The notes under the pieces are model-generated. The model was not told where the DNA came from and did not search any database. It saw nothing but the letters and a program-made list of their open reading frames with translations. DNA of 64,000 nt from 2011-GWA2-47-8b sp964361325. Lineage in GTDB: Bacteria; Patescibacteriota; Minisyncoccia; UBA6257; WO2-44-18. The DNA lies in contig CAYHZT010000001.1 in assembly GCA_964361325.1 (NCBI GenBank), positions 1 through 64,000 of the forward strand, written 5' to 3'. Of the stretch, positions 1 to 7,711 are shown in pieces (the first letter of the stretch is position 1; each line of letters begins with the position of its first letter). Both the position numbers and the translations under genes were made by a program.

Positions 1-1
1 G

Positions 2-1363
2 GCTCAGCCGGTCCAAATGGCCGGTATGAAAGGATTAGTGGTCAACCCGAAAGGCGAAACTATCGAATTGCCGATTCGCTCTTCGTACAAAGAGGGGTTG
101 GGCGTATTGGAATATTTCATCTCCACTCACGGCGCCCGTAAAGGTTCTACCGACACCGCCTTAAAGACTGCGTCGGCCGGTTATTTGACCCGTCGTTTAG
201 TGGATGTTTCTCAAGATTTAGTAATTAAAGAAGAAGATTGCGGCACTAAAGAAGGCATTACCATAAATCGCGATGACGGAATGCAATTCGGCAATACGAT
301 GAGCGCCCGGCTTTTCTCGCGCACCACTTTGGAAGATATAAAAGTAGATGGCAAAACCATCGTAAAAGCCGGAGAAACTATAGATAGAGAAAAGTCGGAA
401 ATTATCGGACAATCCAAAATTGAAAGCATTAAGATACGTTCGCCGATTTCCTGCAAAACTCTTTATGGAGTTTGTTCCACTTGTTATGGCTTTGATCTGG
501 GTAATAATAAGTCGATTAAAATCGGGGAAGCTGTCGGTATAGTGGCGGCTCAATCCATCGGAGAACCTGGCACTCAGCTGACTATGAGAACTTTCCATAT
601 TGGAGGCGTTGCCGGTTCCGATATTACTCACGGGTTGCCTCGTATCGAAGAAATTTTTGAAGCGCGGCCTCCAAAGGGGCGAGCGTTCTTGGCCGAAGAA
701 GACGGTAGGGTTGAGGAAATTGAAGATCACGGCCTTTCTAAAATTATAAAAGTAAAAACTAAAAAAGAGGTTAAGGAATACGCAGTTTCGCGCATAGTGG
801 ATATTTTCGTGAAACCGGGTGATGACATTAAGAAAGGCGACCAGCTTTGCGAGGGTAATCTGGACATCAAAGAGCTTTTTGCGCTTAGGGGTGCCGAAGC
901 GGCCCAGAATTATATAATCAACGAGGTTCAGAAAATCTATTCCTCTGAGGGCGCGGCCATCAATAACAAGCACGTTGAAGTGATTGTCAGACAAATGTTC
1001 GCTCGTGTAAAAATAAAAGAATCCGGCAACAGTGAATTTGTGGTCGGCGATGTTCTGGAAAAATCCCGCTTTTTGGAAGTAAACCGCGAACTTAAAAAAG
1101 CCGGTAAAACACCGGCTAAAGCTCAGCAGCTGCTAATGGGTATTACCAAGGTTGCGTTGTCTACCGAAAGCTTCCTCTCAGCCGCTTCTTTCCAGGAAAC
1201 CGCCAGGGTGCTGATTGGCGCCGCTCTTGAAGGAAAAGTTGATCGTCTGCGTGGACTTAAAGAAAACGTGATTATCGGCCGCTTGATTCCGGTAGGAACC
1301 GGTTTACAAGCCGCCCAAGATCGGGCAAGCGGGGTTGTGGAGGATGATGGAAATACGGTATAA
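2..1363 (+). CDS. rpoC: RNA polymerase beta' subunit, C-terminal part
   Basis: This is the C-terminal third of the RNA polymerase beta' subunit, which forms the active centre clamp and jaw of the polymerase. The frame is open to the left window edge, so the gene starts upstream. The conserved trigger-loop and bridge region is visible as [20 protein letters not shown] (about 180 residues in), followed by the family's [14 protein letters not shown] segment and the closing [12 protein letters not shown] motif near the end. A four-cysteine zinc site is suggested by [14 protein letters not shown]. No odd features appear. A promoter for rpsF follows at once, so rpoC is the end of its own operon. 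Assignment is secure. Confidence 0.97.
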   Translation, partial: AQPVQMAGMKGLVVNPKGETIELPIRSSYKEGLGVLEYFISTHGARKGSTDTALKTASAGYLTRRLVDVSQDLVIKEEDCGTKEGITINRDDGMQFGNTMSARLFSRTTLEDIKVDGKTIVKAGETIDREKSEIIGQSKIESIKIRSPISCKTLYGVCSTCYGFDLGNNKSIKIGEAVGIVAAQSIGEPGTQLTMRTFHIGGVAGSDITHGLPRIEEIFEARPPKGRAFLAEEDGRVEEIEDHGLSKIIKVKTKKEVKEYAVSRIVDIFVKPGDDIKKGDQLCEGNLDIKELFALRGAEAAQNYIINEVQKIYSSEGAAINNKHVEVIVRQMFARVKIKESGNSEFVVGDVLEKSRFLEVNRELKKAGKTPAKAQQLLMGITKVALSTESFLSAASFQETARVLIGAALEGKVDRLRGLKENVIIGRLIPVGTGLQAAQDRASGVVEDDGNTV

Positions 1364-1380
1364 AATGTCCCGCTATCGCA

Positions 1381-1409
1381 TTGACAGTCTTTTTTTAACC
1401 TGCTAACAT
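1381..1409 (+). promoter_or_regulatory. Promoter of rpsF, predicted leaderless
   Basis: TTGACA at 1381-1386 and an extended -10 TGCTAACAT ending at 1409 are separated by 17 bases. The expected start of transcription is about 1416-1417, which is the A of the rpsF start codon at 1417. No Shine-Dalgarno sequence is present, so a leaderless mRNA is predicted. Confidence 0.75.
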
Positions 1410-1416
1410 TTTTGGA

Positions 1417-1800
1417 ATGTCAGACGAATCTCAAAAGGAATACGAAATCGCTTTTCTACTTTCTTCGTTAGAAGCGGAAAGGGATTTTGAGGGCGCTTTA
1501 AGGCAGAATCATGCCGAGTTTACCTATCAAAAATCAGCAGTGGAACAGCGCCTTGCTTATCCGATTAAAAAGCATACTTCGGCCTATTTCGGTTTTTACA
1601 ACTTTAAGACGGATCCGGCGAACATCAAGGCGATGAAAGATACTTTAGCGCTTAACGCGAATGTCTTAAGATACATGATTATTACTCCGCCGGTGAAGAT
1701 TGTCAGTGTTTCAACCCAAGCGCGTCCCGAGAAGAAACCGGCCGCTGCCGCTGTCAGTAATCAAGCTTTGGAAGAAAAATTAGAAGAAATACTAAAATAA
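1417..1800 (+). CDS. rpsF: 30S ribosomal protein S6
   Basis: Small-subunit protein S6, which binds 16S rRNA next to S18. The protein has 127 residues. The S6 fold is recognisable from the N-terminal strand YEIAFLLSS, the central segment AYPIKKHTSAYFGFYNF, and the strand VLRYMIITPP. A short Ala- and Lys-rich tail (residues 105-127) extends past the core. It opens the conserved rpsF-ssb-rpsR operon. The start codon lies about 7 bases after the -10 element, so translation probably begins on a leaderless message. Confidence 0.9.
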   Translation: MSDESQKEYEIAFLLSSLEAERDFEGALRQNHAEFTYQKSAVEQRLAYPIKKHTSAYFGFYNFKTDPANIKAMKDTLALNANVLRYMIITPPVKIVSVSTQARPEKKPAAAAVSNQALEEKLEEILK

Positions 1801-1821
1801 AAATTTCTAATTTCTAAAACA

Positions 1822-2262
1822 ATGAATCTTAATAAAGTATTCATACTGGGAAGAATGACAGCTGATCCGCAATTGCGGACTACTCCTACCGGCCAGCAAG
1901 TGGCGAATTTTTCCGTTGCCACGAACCGAGTTTGGAATGACAAGAACGGACAAAAACAGGAATCAGCCGAATTTCATAATATAGTTGTTTGGGGCCGTCA
2001 GGCGGAAGTGGCAAGTAAATTTTTAAATAAAGGTGGGCTGGTCTTAATTGAAGGGCGTTTGCAAACTCGTGAATGGGATGACAAACAGGGCCAAAAGAGA
2101 AAAACCACCGAAGTTATCGCGGAACGTTTGCAGCTCGGGCCGCGTCCGGCCGGAAGCCAAAATCGCTCCGCTTCTCCATCCGCATCTGCTCCATCGGCGC
2201 CCGAATCCCTTCCTATAATCAACATCGATGAAGACATAAAAGCCGAAGACTTGCCTTTCTAA
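1822..2262 (+). CDS. ssb: Single-stranded DNA-binding protein
   Basis: SSB coats single-stranded DNA in replication and repair and recruits partner proteins through its acidic tail. The 146-residue protein has the OB-fold signature (NKVFILGRMTADPQLR, then SAEFHNIVVWGRQAE, then GGLVLIEGRLQTREW) over residues 3-105. A Ser/Ala/Pro-rich linker follows. The tail ends in the acidic tip EDLPF, matching the family's usual D-D-x-P-F type ending. It sits between rpsF and rpsR, the common bacterial order. Confidence 0.97.
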   Translation: MNLNKVFILGRMTADPQLRTTPTGQQVANFSVATNRVWNDKNGQKQESAEFHNIVVWGRQAEVASKFLNKGGLVLIEGRLQTREWDDKQGQKRKTTEVIAERLQLGPRPAGSQNRSASPSASAPSAPESLPIINIDEDIKAEDLPF

Positions 2263-2266
2263 AGAT

Positions 2267-2470
2267 ATGTATAACCAGTGCATTTTTTGTTCGCAAAATA
2301 TAGAAAATATAGATTATAAAGATCCGGTCTTTTTGCGACGATTTGTTTCCGGCCAGGCGAAAATTATCGACCCGCGTTATACTGGTAGTTGCGCGCGGCA
2401 TCAGAGAAAACTTGCTCAGGCAATCAAGCGCGCCCGCATTTTGGGTCTTTTGCCATTTGTTCGCAGATAG
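2267..2470 (+). CDS. rpsR: 30S ribosomal protein S18
   Basis: S18 pairs with S6 on the platform of the small subunit. The 67-residue protein shows the S18 core DPVFLRRFVSGQAKI and the basic helix TGSCARHQRKLAQAIKRARILGLLPFV, which is diagnostic. The N-terminus carries C-x2-C (CIFC) and a further Cys follows in GSCARH, which may form a zinc site. The gene begins 4 bases after the ssb stop codon. Confidence 0.96.
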   Translation: MYNQCIFCSQNIENIDYKDPVFLRRFVSGQAKIIDPRYTGSCARHQRKLAQAIKRARILGLLPFVRR

Positions 2471-2497
2471 ATATAGTTCGGTGTAATTCACTATAAA

Positions 2498-3019
2498 ATG
2501 GACCTTTCGGTTTTCAACGCGATTCACGGTATTGCCGGACAGTTAGGTATTTTAGACGCGCTAATTATTTTTTGCGCCAAGTATCTCGGATATTTTTTAA
2601 TACTTGGGGCGGCTATTTTTATTTATCGGGAAAAAGATTGGCATAAACGTTTTTATTACTTTGCTTTAACAGCTTTAACAATAATTGTTTCGCGAGGAAT
2701 TCTTACCGAAACAATTCGCTTTTTATACTTTCGCGCGCGGCCTTTTGCCGCGATGGGTTTTCAACCATTAGTGAATCACAGTGCCGCAGCCGCTTCTTTT
2801 CCTTCGGGTCACGCCGCTTTTTATTTCGCTCTGGCGTTAGTTATGATCTCTATTGATAAAAAGAGAGGATGGTTTTATTTAGCCGGGGCGGCATTGATAG
2901 GTCTGGCGCGGGTAGCGGCCGGAGTGCATTGGCCTTCTGATATTTTGGCCGGGGCGATAACTGGACTCGTTAGTTTTTTTGTGGTAGAATGGGCCTTAGT
3001 TCCTAGACAACGAAAATAG
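2498..3019 (+). CDS. PAP2-family membrane phosphatase
   Basis: A 173-residue integral membrane phosphatase of the PAP2/BcrC type. Family members hydrolyse undecaprenyl diphosphate or phosphatidic-acid-like lipids at the membrane. The three PAP2 motifs are visible: R-x6-RP (RFLYFRARP, with Arg in place of the usual Lys), PSGHA, and R-x5-H-x3-D (RVAAGVHWPSD). Four or five hydrophobic segments surround them. A role in recycling the lipid carrier for peptidoglycan fits the cell-wall genes elsewhere in the window, but this is inference. It follows rpsR by 27 bases and is probably cotranscribed. Confidence 0.85.
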   Translation: MDLSVFNAIHGIAGQLGILDALIIFCAKYLGYFLILGAAIFIYREKDWHKRFYYFALTALTIIVSRGILTETIRFLYFRARPFAAMGFQPLVNHSAAAASFPSGHAAFYFALALVMISIDKKRGWFYLAGAALIGLARVAAGVHWPSDILAGAITGLVSFFVVEWALVPRQRK

Positions 3020-3038
3020 CCGATAACGGAGGTAGCCG

Positions 3039-3647
3039 ATGCGCAAAATCTGGTCAATTTTCAAGACCGGACTTTTGGCTCTTATTCCGATTTTGGTTCT
3101 GATCATTTTGTTGAGTTGGATTTGGATTGGCATCCAATCCGTCAGTTTCAACTTCGTCAGTATTTCGTCGCTGAACTGGCTGATCAATATAGCTATGGTG
3201 CTTGCCGCGGTGTTCGCGATCGGTTGGCTGATTAGTCGCCATTGGTTACGAACAATTGTTTTGAAGGTTTGTTCCCATATTCCGATTCTTTCCATCATCA
3301 CTAATTTCCTTTTTAATCACGAATATATTGAACGAGTTGCCAAGGGCGACCTTCCGGAAGTTATTTTCCAGCATACGGAGAAAAGCTGGACCTTCGGAAC
3401 GGTAACCAACGAAATTCAGCTACCTGATCTTGACGTGTCTATCGACGCGCCTTTGGAAGATTGGATAGTGATCCTTGCTCCTCCGACAGCGCCGCTTTCG
3501 GTGACCGCTCACGTCCATTTGCGGAAAAAATCAACCGTTATTTATACCGGCCGTCTGATCAGAGATACCGCGTTGAGCGTCGCCTCTTTCGGCCTTAATT
3601 TTCAGCTCGACCCCAAGAAATTTTCTCGTACAAAGCCACAGTCCTAA
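3039..3647 (+). CDS. DUF502-like two-helix membrane protein
   Basis: A 202-residue protein with two N-terminal transmembrane helices (about residues 8-30 and 47-66) and a soluble C-terminal domain. The order of parts (GLLALIPILVLIILL helix, second helix, then a P-rich segment ILAPPTAPLSVTAHVHL and a SVASFG segment) resembles the DUF502 family, whose function is unknown. The start is supported by a good Shine-Dalgarno GGAGG nine bases upstream. The end overlaps its own terminator hairpin. It is the last gene of the rpsF operon. Confidence 0.6.
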   Translation: MRKIWSIFKTGLLALIPILVLIILLSWIWIGIQSVSFNFVSISSLNWLINIAMVLAAVFAIGWLISRHWLRTIVLKVCSHIPILSIITNFLFNHEYIERVAKGDLPEVIFQHTEKSWTFGTVTNEIQLPDLDVSIDAPLEDWIVILAPPTAPLSVTAHVHLRKKSTVIYTGRLIRDTALSVASFGLNFQLDPKKFSRTKPQS

Positions 3648-3661
3648 AACTGTGGTTTTTT
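3636..3661 (+). terminator. Rho-independent terminator of the rpsF operon
   Basis: CCACAG (3636-3641) pairs with CTGTGG (3650-3655) and is followed by six T. The stop codon of the DUF502-like gene (3645-3647) lies inside the loop. Confidence 0.8.
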
Positions 3662-3667
3662 ATCAAT

Positions 3668-3696
3668 TTGACTGTTTAGCCAAAGCGGTCTAGAAT
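3668..3696 (+). promoter_or_regulatory. Promoter of rpmB
   Basis: TTGACT (3668-3673) and TAGAAT (3691-3696) are 17 bases apart. Transcription should start about 4 bases before the rpmB start codon, giving an almost leaderless mRNA. Confidence 0.65.
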
Positions 3697-3706
3697 AATT
3701 GGCAAT

Positions 3707-3895
3707 ATGAGACAGTGCGCGATTTGTAGCAAGGGTTCCATAATGGTAGGCGCAAGAAAGCTTTTACGCGGCCATTATAATCCGACCAATTGGAGCCGTA
3801 AGTATCCCAATCTGCAGAAAGCAAAACTTCCTTCCGGGAAGTCCGGTTTGGTTTGCACGAAGTGTATCAAAACCTTGGCAAAGGCCAAAGTTTAA
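3707..3895 (+). CDS. rpmB: 50S ribosomal protein L28
   Basis: L28 of the large ribosomal subunit, 62 residues. It keeps the zinc-binding pattern of many L28 proteins: C-x2-C near the N-terminus (CAIC) and a second C-x2-C near the C-terminus (CTKC). The basic segment between them contains NWSRKYPNLQKAKL, typical of the family. It is a single-gene unit with its own promoter and no obvious SD sequence. Confidence 0.92.
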   Translation: MRQCAICSKGSIMVGARKLLRGHYNPTNWSRKYPNLQKAKLPSGKSGLVCTKCIKTLAKAKV

Positions 3896-3896
3896 A

Positions 3897-4026
3897 TTCT
3901 AAATTACAAGCACCAAATACCAAACAAGTTCCAAGTACTAAATTCCAAATTACAAACGTTTAGAATTTCGATAATTTGAGTTTAGAATTTATTTGAGATT
4001 TGAAATTTGTTATTTGGGATTTTCAA
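3897..4026. repeat. A/T-rich degenerate inverted-repeat tract
   Basis: A non-coding stretch built of variations on AAATTCCAAATTACAAAC in the left half and its reverse-complement style (GAATTTATTTGAGATTTGA, ATTTGTTATTTGGG) in the right half. A similar tract with the same word style lies at 4415-54505 (54415-54505). I recall such tracts from other CPR genomes but cannot verify it here. Confidence 0.55.
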
Positions 4027-4030
4027 TGAA

Positions 4031-4101
4031 CGGGGTGTAGTATACCGGCAGTACGCATGCATGGGGTGCATGTAGACCGGGTTCAATTCCCGGCACCCCG
4101 A
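4031..4101 (+). tRNA. tRNA-Pro (anticodon GGG)
   Basis: All four stems form. Acceptor CGGGGTG pairs with CACCCCG, D stem GTAT with GTAC, anticodon stem CATGC with GCATG around the loop ATGGGGT, and T stem CCGGG with CCCGG around TTCAATT. The loop gives anticodon GGG, reading proline codons CCC and CCU. The discriminator base is A at 4101 and CCA is not encoded. The next gene's ATG begins at 4103. Confidence 0.95.
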
Positions 4102-4102
4102 C

Positions 4103-4513
4103 ATGAAGAATACGACAATCGCTATTATCATAGGAATAATTCTCGGCGCGGGTATTTTTATTTTGTGGCGCAATTCTAATTTACCGCCGGTTGAAAACCG
4201 CGAAACCGGCGCGAATGATATTCCCAGCGAAGAATCCGGCTTGAAGACGGGGGAGTATTTTGACCTTCGCGGCCGCAAAGAAGTTCTTGTCTCTATGCAA
4301 AATTCGACATTCAATCCGCGGATAATCATAGTAGATAAAGGAACGAATATATTTTGGAAAAATGAGGATAGTATTCTGCATTCGGTCAGTTTTAATAATA
4401 AAATTCTCAACGAAAACGAATCCTTTTCGTTAGTGTTTGATGTTCCGGGTTTTTATCCTTATCATTGCGACAATCATCCAGAAACTATGAAAGGGCTTAT
4501 AATTGTTAAATGA
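4103..4513 (+). CDS. Membrane-anchored cupredoxin (plastocyanin/azurin-like)
   Basis: A 136-residue protein with one N-terminal hydrophobic helix (residues 5-22) that anchors it outside the membrane, followed by a cupredoxin domain. The type 1 copper ligands are visible: His93 (ILHSV), then Cys122, His125 and Met129 in YHCDNHPETM. Such proteins carry single electrons or hold copper; the partner here is unknown. The ATG lies two bases after the end of tRNA-Pro, so the message must be released by tRNA 3'-end processing. The stop codon lies at the edge of an inverted repeat that runs to the next gene. Confidence 0.85.
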   Translation: MKNTTIAIIIGIILGAGIFILWRNSNLPPVENRETGANDIPSEESGLKTGEYFDLRGRKEVLVSMQNSTFNPRIIIVDKGTNIFWKNEDSILHSVSFNNKILNENESFSLVFDVPGFYPYHCDNHPETMKGLIIVK

Positions 4514-4620
4514 TCCCGTTAGAAGTGGCACCATCTTCATATTACTTCTAACGGCCGAGTATACTACATATGTTAACTAGCTACACTAAAACGTCGATGA
4601 TAGACCACTTCTAACGGGAT
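4513..4620. repeat. Stop-to-start inverted repeat with a third internal arm
   Basis: ATCCCGTTAGAAGTGG (4513-4528) is perfectly complementary to CCACTTCTAACGGGAT (4605-4620). An internal copy ACTTCTAACGG (4544-4554) can also pair with the left arm (4516-4526). The left arm overlaps the cupredoxin stop codon and the right arm contains the AT of the next gene's ATG, so two mutually exclusive hairpins are possible. Confidence 0.85.
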
Positions 4621-4954
4621 GAAACTAGATATTAAAAACTTTAATGAAAACCTTGCCGACAAAATGCGGTCCGCCGGTTATCATTACGACGGCCAAGATC
4701 CCAAAAGCGGGGAAATGCGTTTTTATCGATCCCTAAGCTCCGGGCTTTATCCGCGTTTCCATATTTACTGCCTCATGAACAAAGCCAGTAAAACGCTTGC
4801 CGTTAATCTTCATTTGGATCAAAAAGCTCCTGTTTACGAAGGCGCCGCCGCCCATAGCGGGGAGTACGACGGGGAAGTAGTTTCAAAAGAAGCCGAAAGA
4901 CTCAAGGCGGCATTATTACCAAGACAACCCATCGCCTTGTCAGAAGACTATTAA
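4619..4954 (+). CDS. Hypothetical protein, 111 residues
   Basis: I do not recognise the family. The protein is soluble and mixed in charge, without a signal peptide or membrane segment. It shows a compact alpha/beta pattern: an N-terminal helix (MKLDIKNFNENLADKMRSAG), a central strand pair (RFHIYCLMNKASKTLAVNLH), and the segment HSGEYDGEVVSKEAERL, whose style suggests a conserved small family. The start codon lies inside the right arm of the inverted repeat above, which could occlude initiation. No Shine-Dalgarno sequence precedes it. Confidence 0.7.
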   Translation: MKLDIKNFNENLADKMRSAGYHYDGQDPKSGEMRFYRSLSSGLYPRFHIYCLMNKASKTLAVNLHLDQKAPVYEGAAAHSGEYDGEVVSKEAERLKAALLPRQPIALSEDY

Positions 4955-4994
4955 ACCAAAATTGATAAGCCCCCGCTCTTTTTACCTTCCTCAA

Positions 4995-5016
4995 TACAGG
5001 AGACTTTCTTAGGGGT
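4995..5016 (-). repeat. 22-bp dispersed repeat, copy 1
   Basis: The reverse complement of this segment matches 44423-44444 in 21 of 22 positions (shared core AAGAAAGTCTCCTGTA). Here it lies just upstream of the promoter at 5028. Both copies are outside genes. Confidence 0.6.
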
Positions 5017-5027
5017 GGTATATCTTC

Positions 5028-5056
5028 TTGACAATGGCATTATTGTGTGGTATAAT
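5028..5056 (+). promoter_or_regulatory. Consensus sigma-70 promoter
   Basis: TTGACA (5028-5033), a spacer of exactly 17, and TATAAT (5051-5056). Both hexamers are perfect consensus. Transcription should start near 5063, leaving a leader of about 48 bases before the small gene at 5111. Confidence 0.9.
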
Positions 5057-5110
5057 TAAGAACGGTACAAAGTTAGTTTTTGGGAATCGGACAATCAAAG
5101 GAGACAGGCT

Positions 5111-5272
5111 ATGCGTAAGGAAGAAGAGTATGAAGTTCGGCGGATCAAGGGCATCCGGATCGTGACCCCGCGACAGCTGGAGAGGAAGTTGAATTTTGAA
5201 AGGCTGTCGGAACAGAAGGCCCGCAATATCTCCAAGGAGCTCGACAAGGTGCTTGTCGACTTCGCCCTCTAA
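5111..5272 (+). CDS. Small charged protein, 53 residues
   Basis: A short gene between a consensus promoter and a strong terminator. A good Shine-Dalgarno AAAGGAG lies 7-8 bases before the ATG. The product (MRKEEEYEVRRIKGIRIVTP, then a second charged half ending VLVDFAL) is rich in Arg, Lys and Glu with no membrane segment. It may be helical and nucleic-acid binding, but no family is recognised. The stop codon lies in a separate small hairpin (CTAAGGTA / TACCTTAG, 5269-5289). The clean promoter-SD-terminator arrangement is the main evidence that this is a real, independently expressed gene. Confidence 0.7.
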   Translation: MRKEEEYEVRRIKGIRIVTPRQLERKLNFERLSEQKARNISKELDKVLVDFAL

Positions 5273-5295
5273 GGTATTCGCTACCTTAGGACCAC

Positions 5296-5336
5296 GGCCC
5301 GGCATTACCCATAAGGGTGACGCCGGGCCTTTTTTA
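5296..5336 (+). terminator. Strong rho-independent terminator
   Basis: GGCCCGGC (5296-5303) pairs with GCCGGGCC (5322-5329), extended inward by TTACCC / GGGTGA, followed by seven T. Confidence 0.92.
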
Positions 5337-5351
5337 TAAACAATAATGGGC

Positions 5352-5381
5352 TTGACATATTGAACGTTTGTATGTTATACT
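5352..5381 (+). promoter_or_regulatory. Promoter with extended -10
   Basis: TTGACA (5352-5357), an 18-base spacer, and TGTTATACT with -10 TATACT (5376-5381). It drives the small gene at 5436 with a leader of about 48 bases. Confidence 0.85.
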
Positions 5382-5435
5382 GGCATCAGTGTCTTTAACA
5401 AGGTTTTTTATTCAACAACATTAGAGGAGGGGCTT

Positions 5436-5645
5436 ATGTTCAATGATTCCAATTACGACCAGTTCGACGCGGATCACGAGGAGCAGGAAGCCAAGGAGCG
5501 CAAAAGCGAAATCAGCAGCAGGGCGAATCGGGCGGCGATGATGCGTCGTCGCCGCGGATTGACCCCTCAAATCATCTATGTCGGAATCGGAAGCAGTCTC
5601 GAGCGGATGGGACGCGTCCGTCTCACGCGCCGCTTCCGCAGCTAA
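5436..5645 (+). CDS. Small acidic-then-basic protein, 69 residues
   Basis: The N-terminal half is acidic (NDSNYDQFDADHEEQEAKER) and the C-terminal half is strongly basic (MMRRRRG and RVRLTRRFRS). No domain is recognised. The SD AGAGGAGGGG lies 4-5 bases before the ATG. Promoter, gene and terminator form a self-contained unit, the second such unit in tandem. The bipolar charge suggests RNA or ribosome contact, but this is speculation. Confidence 0.6.
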   Translation: MFNDSNYDQFDADHEEQEAKERKSEISSRANRAAMMRRRRGLTPQIIYVGIGSSLERMGRVRLTRRFRS

Positions 5646-5724
5646 CCACGGATATTGTCCAGCGGCTGGCGAGCGGGACGGTGTTCTTCAGATATTCGCC
5701 AGTCGCAGTGTTTTGCGGCCGTGG
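5646..5724 (+). other. Hairpin in the transcript after the 69-residue gene
   Basis: CCACGG (5646-5651) pairs with CCGTGG (5719-5724) and CTGGCGA (5666-5672) with TCGCCAG (5696-5702). The structure starts at the first base after the stop codon. No T-run follows, so it is not a terminator. Confidence 0.55.
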
Positions 5725-5748
5725 ATCACAGTTTAAACCGGAGGGTGT

Positions 5749-5772
5749 ATGCCTATTGGTGGCTGGGGTTAG
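5749..5772 (+). CDS. Possible 7-residue micro-ORF (MPIGGWG)
   Basis: A strong SD (GGAGGG, 5740-5745) is followed by ATG and six sense codons, then TAG. It lies between the hairpin above and the terminator. It could be a leader or signalling peptide or simply chance; no family is known to me. Confidence 0.25.
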   Translation: MPIGGWG

Positions 5773-5809
5773 TGATGGTTGATTTGTAAGTTGTTGAGTC
5801 GAACGATCC

Positions 5810-5851
5810 GCCCCCGCCTTTGTCTTAGGACAAGGGTCGGGGGCTTTTTTT
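5810..5851 (+). terminator. Rho-independent terminator
   Basis: A 15-base arm starting GCCCCCG (5810) pairs with an arm ending CGGGGGC (5844), with a TTAG-type loop, followed by seven T. It runs directly into the 60-bp repeat. Confidence 0.92.
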
Positions 5852-5911
5852 ATCCCACATATAATTTCGAGCAGCTTCGTTATTCGTATCACTCAAAGTT
5901 ATATATGGGAT
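5852..5911. repeat. 60-bp hairpin element, copy 1
   Basis: A 60-base unit with terminal inverted repeats ATCCCACATATAA and TTATATATGGGAT (one mismatch). It is the same length and layout as 45491-45550, and both copies begin at the last T of a terminator and are followed by TTATTG. Confidence 0.85.
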
Positions 5912-5925
5912 TTATTGTTTTAAAA

Positions 5926-5954
5926 TTGAGAATTAAAAATTTGTAACGTATACT
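5926..5954 (+). promoter_or_regulatory. Promoter of dnaG, predicted leaderless
   Basis: TTGAGA (5926-5931), 17 bases, TATACT (5949-5954). The ATG at 5961 lies six bases after the -10 element, so transcription should start at the start codon. Confidence 0.75.
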
Positions 5955-5960
5955 AGGGGC

Positions 5961-7688
5961 ATGACCGATGTCGTCCAACAGATAAAAGATAAACTGGATT
6001 TGGCGGCATTTTTGGGTTCGTACATCCGGCTTTCTTCGGCCGGCAAAAACTTCAAAGGGCTGTGTCCTTTTCATAAAGAAAAATCCCCGTCTTTCATGGT
6101 TTCGCCCGATCGGCAGATTTGGCATTGTTTTGGTTGCGCCGCCGGCGGGGATTTAATAGGTTTTTTGATGAAATATGAAAATCTGGAATTTATTGAAGCT
6201 CTGAAAATTTTAGGGGAAAAGGCGGGAATAGATATCGGACGCGCGGGCAACCAGGATCATCGGCAAATAAACGATCTGTACCATATAAACGCCGCCGCCA
6301 AGGAATTTTTCAAAAAATCTTTGACACAGGAAGCCTTGGACTATTTATATTCGCGCGGTTTGAAAAAAGAGACCATTGAAGAGTTTGAAGTAGGCTACGC
6401 GCCGGGCGGTTCCGACTCATTGCTTCGTTCTTTACTGAACGCCAAATTTGCTCCCGCCGACATTGAAAAAGCCGGGCTGTCATTTAAAACCGAACGCGGA
6501 ACTTACATTGATCGCTTCCGTAATCGGATAATGTTTCCGCTGCATAATTCTTTCGGGAAACCGATAGGATTTACCGGCAGGATAATGCCGGGATACGAAA
6601 ATGAGAAGACCGGCAAATACGTCAATTCGCCAGAAACGCCGATTTTTAACAAATCAAAACTGCTCTACGGTTTTGATAAGACGAAAAATTCCATCAGGGA
6701 AAGCCGGACCGCGGTTTTGATAGAAGGCCAAATGGATTTTTTGATGTCCTGGCAGGACGGGCTCAAGAATTTAGTGGCCACTTCGGGAACCGCGACGACC
6801 GAAGAGCATTTAAAAATTTTAAAGCGAGTCGCCGACACTTTGATTTTATCGTTTGACCGCGATGATGCCGGCCAAGCCGCCACCGAACGTACCATTGACC
6901 TTGCGGGCGCCGCCGATTTTGCCGTGAAAGTGTTAATAGTACCGGAAGACGTGCAGGCTAAGGATCCGGCCGATATTGTGGTTGCCAATCCGGGACTTTT
7001 TGCCTCGCTAGCCGCGAAAGCGGTGCCGGCGATGGATTATTATTTCGCAAAATACGCCGTCGGGAGAAAAATCAGTATTACTCAATGGAAGCAAAATATC
7101 CGCGCCGTTCTCGGGAAAATCAAAATACTCTACAGTCCGGTTGAAAAGGCGCGGTATATTCAAGAGCTTGCCGGTTTAAGCGGAATTGACGAGCAACATC
7201 TGCAAGAAGAAATGGAGAGTTTAAAAATCGGTTCGTCCAAGTCTGAAACAGGCGACCAACCGGCCGTTGAGGCGCCGTTAATTTCCCGCAAAGAAGTCAT
7301 TAGTCAGAGAATCGCGAGTCTGGTCGTCAGTCATAAAAGTTTGTACGGCGAATGCGCTCCGGCTTTGGCAATTCTAGATCCGAATTATCAAAAGGCCATT
7401 GCTTATCATTGCGATAGTCAATCCGTGTCCTTACCGGAAGAAATCCGTTCTTTGGTTGATATCATCGCGCTGCGCACCGGCCTGGAATTAATTTCCGATC
7501 CGGTTAAAGCCAAGACGGAACTCGGCGAACTAACGCGCCAATTGAAACTAGAAAATTTTAAGGAACGGCGCCAAGAAATGATGGACGTTATTCATCTCGC
7601 GGAAAAAACCAATGATGACGCAAAGCTCGCCGCGGTTTTACCCGAATTTGACAAGTTATCAAAAGAAATACAAACTTTAGAGCGATAA
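5961..7688 (+). CDS. dnaG: DNA primase
   Basis: DnaG makes RNA primers at the replication fork. The 575-residue protein has the N-terminal CHC2 zinc finger (Cys35, His38, Cys56, Cys59), the central catalytic core ([20 protein letters not shown]), and the TOPRIM domain with its metal-binding acids in EGQMDFL and FDRDDAG. The C-terminal part is the helicase-interaction region and is poorly conserved, as usual. It is followed 23 bases later by rpoD, the usual dnaG-rpoD macromolecular-synthesis pair. Confidence 0.97.
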   Translation: MTDVVQQIKDKLDLAAFLGSYIRLSSAGKNFKGLCPFHKEKSPSFMVSPDRQIWHCFGCAAGGDLIGFLMKYENLEFIEALKILGEKAGIDIGRAGNQDHRQINDLYHINAAAKEFFKKSLTQEALDYLYSRGLKKETIEEFEVGYAPGGSDSLLRSLLNAKFAPADIEKAGLSFKTERGTYIDRFRNRIMFPLHNSFGKPIGFTGRIMPGYENEKTGKYVNSPETPIFNKSKLLYGFDKTKNSIRESRTAVLIEGQMDFLMSWQDGLKNLVATSGTATTEEHLKILKRVADTLILSFDRDDAGQAATERTIDLAGAADFAVKVLIVPEDVQAKDPADIVVANPGLFASLAAKAVPAMDYYFAKYAVGRKISITQWKQNIRAVLGKIKILYSPVEKARYIQELAGLSGIDEQHLQEEMESLKIGSSKSETGDQPAVEAPLISRKEVISQRIASLVVSHKSLYGECAPALAILDPNYQKAIAYHCDSQSVSLPEEIRSLVDIIALRTGLELISDPVKAKTELGELTRQLKLENFKERRQEMMDVIHLAEKTNDDAKLAAVLPEFDKLSKEIQTLER

Positions 7689-7711
7689 CAATACGCCGTC
7701 CAAGAAAGACT

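Noticed and set aside
218..994. A 258-codon minus-strand open frame opposite rpoC
   Set aside because: It is the antisense shadow of a strongly conserved rpoC segment.
3982..4410. A 142-codon minus-strand frame across tRNA-Pro and the cupredoxin gene
   Set aside because: It overlaps a clear tRNA and a gene with intact copper ligands; no promoter or SD is visible.
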